8,120 nucleotides of DNA from an uncultured Eubacterium sp. (GTDB taxonomy: Bacteria; Bacillota; Clostridia; Lachnospirales; Lachnospiraceae): NCBI GenBank assembly GCA_910579145.1, contig CAJTTQ010000050.1:12309-20428 (forward strand), written 5' to 3'. This document shows, piece after piece, positions 7,129-8,120 of this stretch. Below the pieces are notes generated by a model, which was given only the letters and a program-made list of their open reading frames with translations, did no database searches and was not told the origin of the DNA. Position numbers and translations under genes: made by a program. Position 1 is the stretch's first letter, and the number at the start of each line of letters is the position of its first letter.

Positions 7129-7763
7129 TGAATGTTTTGATCATTGATGACGACCAGCTTGTTTCCTTCTCTCTCAAAACGATACTCGAAGCAAGTGGTC
7201 AGGTGACGATAGCCGGCATCGGAGACAGCGGCGCCGCCGCCGTCGAACTTTTTAAATCGCTTCGTCCAGACATACTCCTTATGGATATCCGGATGGAAGG
7301 TATGAGCGGACTTGACGCCGGGGCGCAGATCCTCCTCTGCCATCCCGAAGCAAAAATACTGTTCCTGACTACGTTTTCCGATGACGAGTACATCGTGAAA
7401 GCCCTGCGGATGGGCGCCAAAGGTTACATTCTCAAGCAGAACTTTAACAGCATCGTACCGGCGCTGCTGGCAGTCGAGGGGGGGCAGAGCGTATTTGGAG
7501 ATGAGATCACCGGCAAACTGCCCTCTCTTATGACGATGTCGTCCGACGCTGCCATTTTCAAAAAATATGATATCTCAGAAAAAGAACAGAATATCATCTC
7601 GCTGGTCGCAGAGGGGTTGAACAACCGGGAAATAGCGGAAAAACTGTACTTGAGCGAGGGAACGGTACGAAATTACCTGAGCCATATCCTTGAAAAACTT
7701 GGGTTGCGTGACCGGACACAACTGGCGGTTTTTTATTACCGGGGAGCACTTCCCGCAGAGTAG
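7128..7763 (+). CDS. NarL/LuxR-type response regulator
   Basis: A 211-residue DNA-binding regulator, partner of the kinase just upstream. The receiver domain (about 1-118) has the acidic pair D7/D8, phosphoacceptor D53 in LLMDIRM, switch residue T81 in FLTTF and K103 in GYILKQ. The C-terminal LuxR/GerE helix-turn-helix spans about 149-203 (ISEKEQNIISLVAEG, then NNREIAEKLYLSEGTVRNYLSHI). Length and linker are normal for the NarL family. Two starts are possible: TTG at 7125 and ATG at 7128. The ATG, with GGGGG at 7118-7122 and overlap with the kinase stop, is preferred. Probable targets are the divergent exporter promoter and its own operon through the operator at 5942-5977. Confidence 0.95.
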   Translation: MNVLIIDDDQLVSFSLKTILEASGQVTIAGIGDSGAAAVELFKSLRPDILLMDIRMEGMSGLDAGAQILLCHPEAKILFLTTFSDDEYIVKALRMGAKGYILKQNFNSIVPALLAVEGGQSVFGDEITGKLPSLMTMSSDAAIFKKYDISEKEQNIISLVAEGLNNREIAEKLYLSEGTVRNYLSHILEKLGLRDRTQLAVFYYRGALPAE

Positions 7764-7764
7764 A

Positions 7765-7788
7765 CGGAAAATTTTTCCGAAGTTTTTT
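7765..7788 (+). terminator. Possible weak terminator after the two-component pair
   Basis: A 15-bp palindrome, CGGAAAA-T-TTTTCCG (7765-7779), begins 2 bases after the regulator stop, followed by GAAG and six T (7783-7788). In RNA only about 5 pairs (CGGAA/TTCCG) form round the loop, so the hairpin is short and AT-rich. It is placed as an intrinsic terminator would be, but may be leaky. Confidence 0.5.
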
Positions 7789-7809
7789 GATTATTATTAG
7801 AATTTTCTC

Positions 7810-7838
7810 TTGATTTCAACCCTTCTATATAATAAACT
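7810..7838 (+). promoter_or_regulatory. Promoter region of the XRE-type regulator gene
   Basis: Two overlapping readings exist. One is -35 TTGATT (7810-7815), a 17-base spacer and -10 TAAACT (7833-7838). The other is a perfect -10 TATAAT (7828-7833) with a poor -35 near 7805-7810. In both cases the -10 lies within or against the inverted repeat at 7824-7850. The ribosome site AGGAGG (7859-7864) follows, 8 bases before the ATG. Confidence 0.6.
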
Positions 7839-7850
7839 AGATTATATAGA
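7824..7850. repeat. 10-bp perfect inverted repeat, candidate autoregulatory operator
   Basis: The arms TCTATATAAT (7824-7833) and ATTATATAGA (7841-7850) are exact reverse complements separated by 7 bases (AAACTAG). The left arm contains the TATAAT box, so a protein bound here would block transcription of the gene starting at 7873. XRE-family regulators commonly bind such a site as dimers and repress themselves; that this one does so is inference. The AT-rich arms could also form a weak RNA hairpin, but no T tract follows in the right place for a terminator. Confidence 0.6.
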
Positions 7851-7872
7851 TTTTTACTAGGAGGCTCAAATT

Positions 7873-8120
7873 ATGGACGTAATGGAAAAAGTAGACTTTA
7901 AAAAAGTAGGAAAACGCATGAAACAGCTGCGAAACGAGCAGGGCATCACACAGGAAAAGGTCGCGAAAGATCTCGGCAGTACGATCGCCTTTGTGAGTAA
8001 TATAGAGAACAACCGCACAAAGATCAATCTGCGCGTACTTATGTATTACTCGAAGCTGTGCCACATCTCTATTGATTCCCTGTTAAACGCCGGCATACCG
8101 GATCTGATCCCCGCCGACGA
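7873..8120 (+). CDS. XRE/Cro-type helix-turn-helix regulator, 3' end outside window
   Basis: The 82 complete codons up to the window edge contain no stop. The HTH_3 domain covers about residues 10-68: KRMKQLRNEQGITQEKVAK, then the recognition region STIAFVSNIENNRTKIN, then RVLMYYSKLCHISIDSLL, the usual five-helix XRE pattern with the S-x-I-E-N motif. After about residue 70 the sequence turns to GIPDLIPAD, possibly a linker or a C-terminal tail not seen here. The ATG at 7873 has AGGAGG at 8-base spacing. It has its own promoter with an operator-like inverted repeat. It may be a single regulator or the first gene of an operon; any link to the upstream two-component system is unproven. Confidence 0.9.
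   Translation, partial: MDVMEKVDFKKVGKRMKQLRNEQGITQEKVAKDLGSTIAFVSNIENNRTKINLRVLMYYSKLCHISIDSLLNAGIPDLIPAD

Overview
The window looks like chromosomal DNA of a low-to-mid GC Bacillota (Clostridia), most likely a gut Lachnospiraceae-type organism. This is inferred from the strong AGGAGG ribosome sites, TTG and GTG starts, sigma-A promoters with 17-base spacers, the NarL-type two-component pair, and a secreted Ig-like (BIG_2-type) protein with a Lys-rich head and a Thr-Gln-Pro linker. No species can be named from sequence alone. No tRNA, rRNA, transposon, phage gene or CRISPR array was seen.

Layout. Bases 1-128 hold nothing supported. Bases 129-174 are a strong intrinsic terminator for the leftward gene at 260-2482, which encodes a secreted, 740-residue multi-domain Ig-like protein with its own promoter at 2559-2587. 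Further right is a leftward three-gene operon: an ABC ATPase (4923-5867) and two ABC-2 type permeases (3761-4897 and 2611-3774). Diverging from it is a rightward pair: a membrane histidine kinase (6040-7128) and a NarL/LuxR-type response regulator (7128-7763), overlapping as TGATG. A weak terminator follows. The last gene, from 7873 and cut by the window end, encodes an XRE-type helix-turn-helix regulator whose promoter carries a perfect 10-bp inverted repeat.

How the genes work together. ATPase, two ABC-2 permeases, a kinase whose N-terminus is almost all membrane helices, and a NarL-type regulator is the gene set of Bacillus LnrJK-LMN (YfiJKLMN), which senses and resists linearmycin-type membrane-active compounds. 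The same set is also used for other exporters. The kinase would sense envelope or membrane stress, phosphorylate the regulator at D53, and induce the exporter. The 172-base divergent region supports this. Each side has a good promoter (CTGACA-17-TATCAT leftward, TTGTCA-17-TATACT rightward). Between them lies a 19-bp palindrome, TGACAAATG-T-CATTTGTCA, that covers the kinase -35 box, plus a further TTGTCAT half-site just upstream of the exporter -35 box. This is the best candidate for a previously undescribed element: a shared operator that would let the regulator control exporter and sensor together. The arrangement and operator are read from the sequence; the function and inducer are inference.
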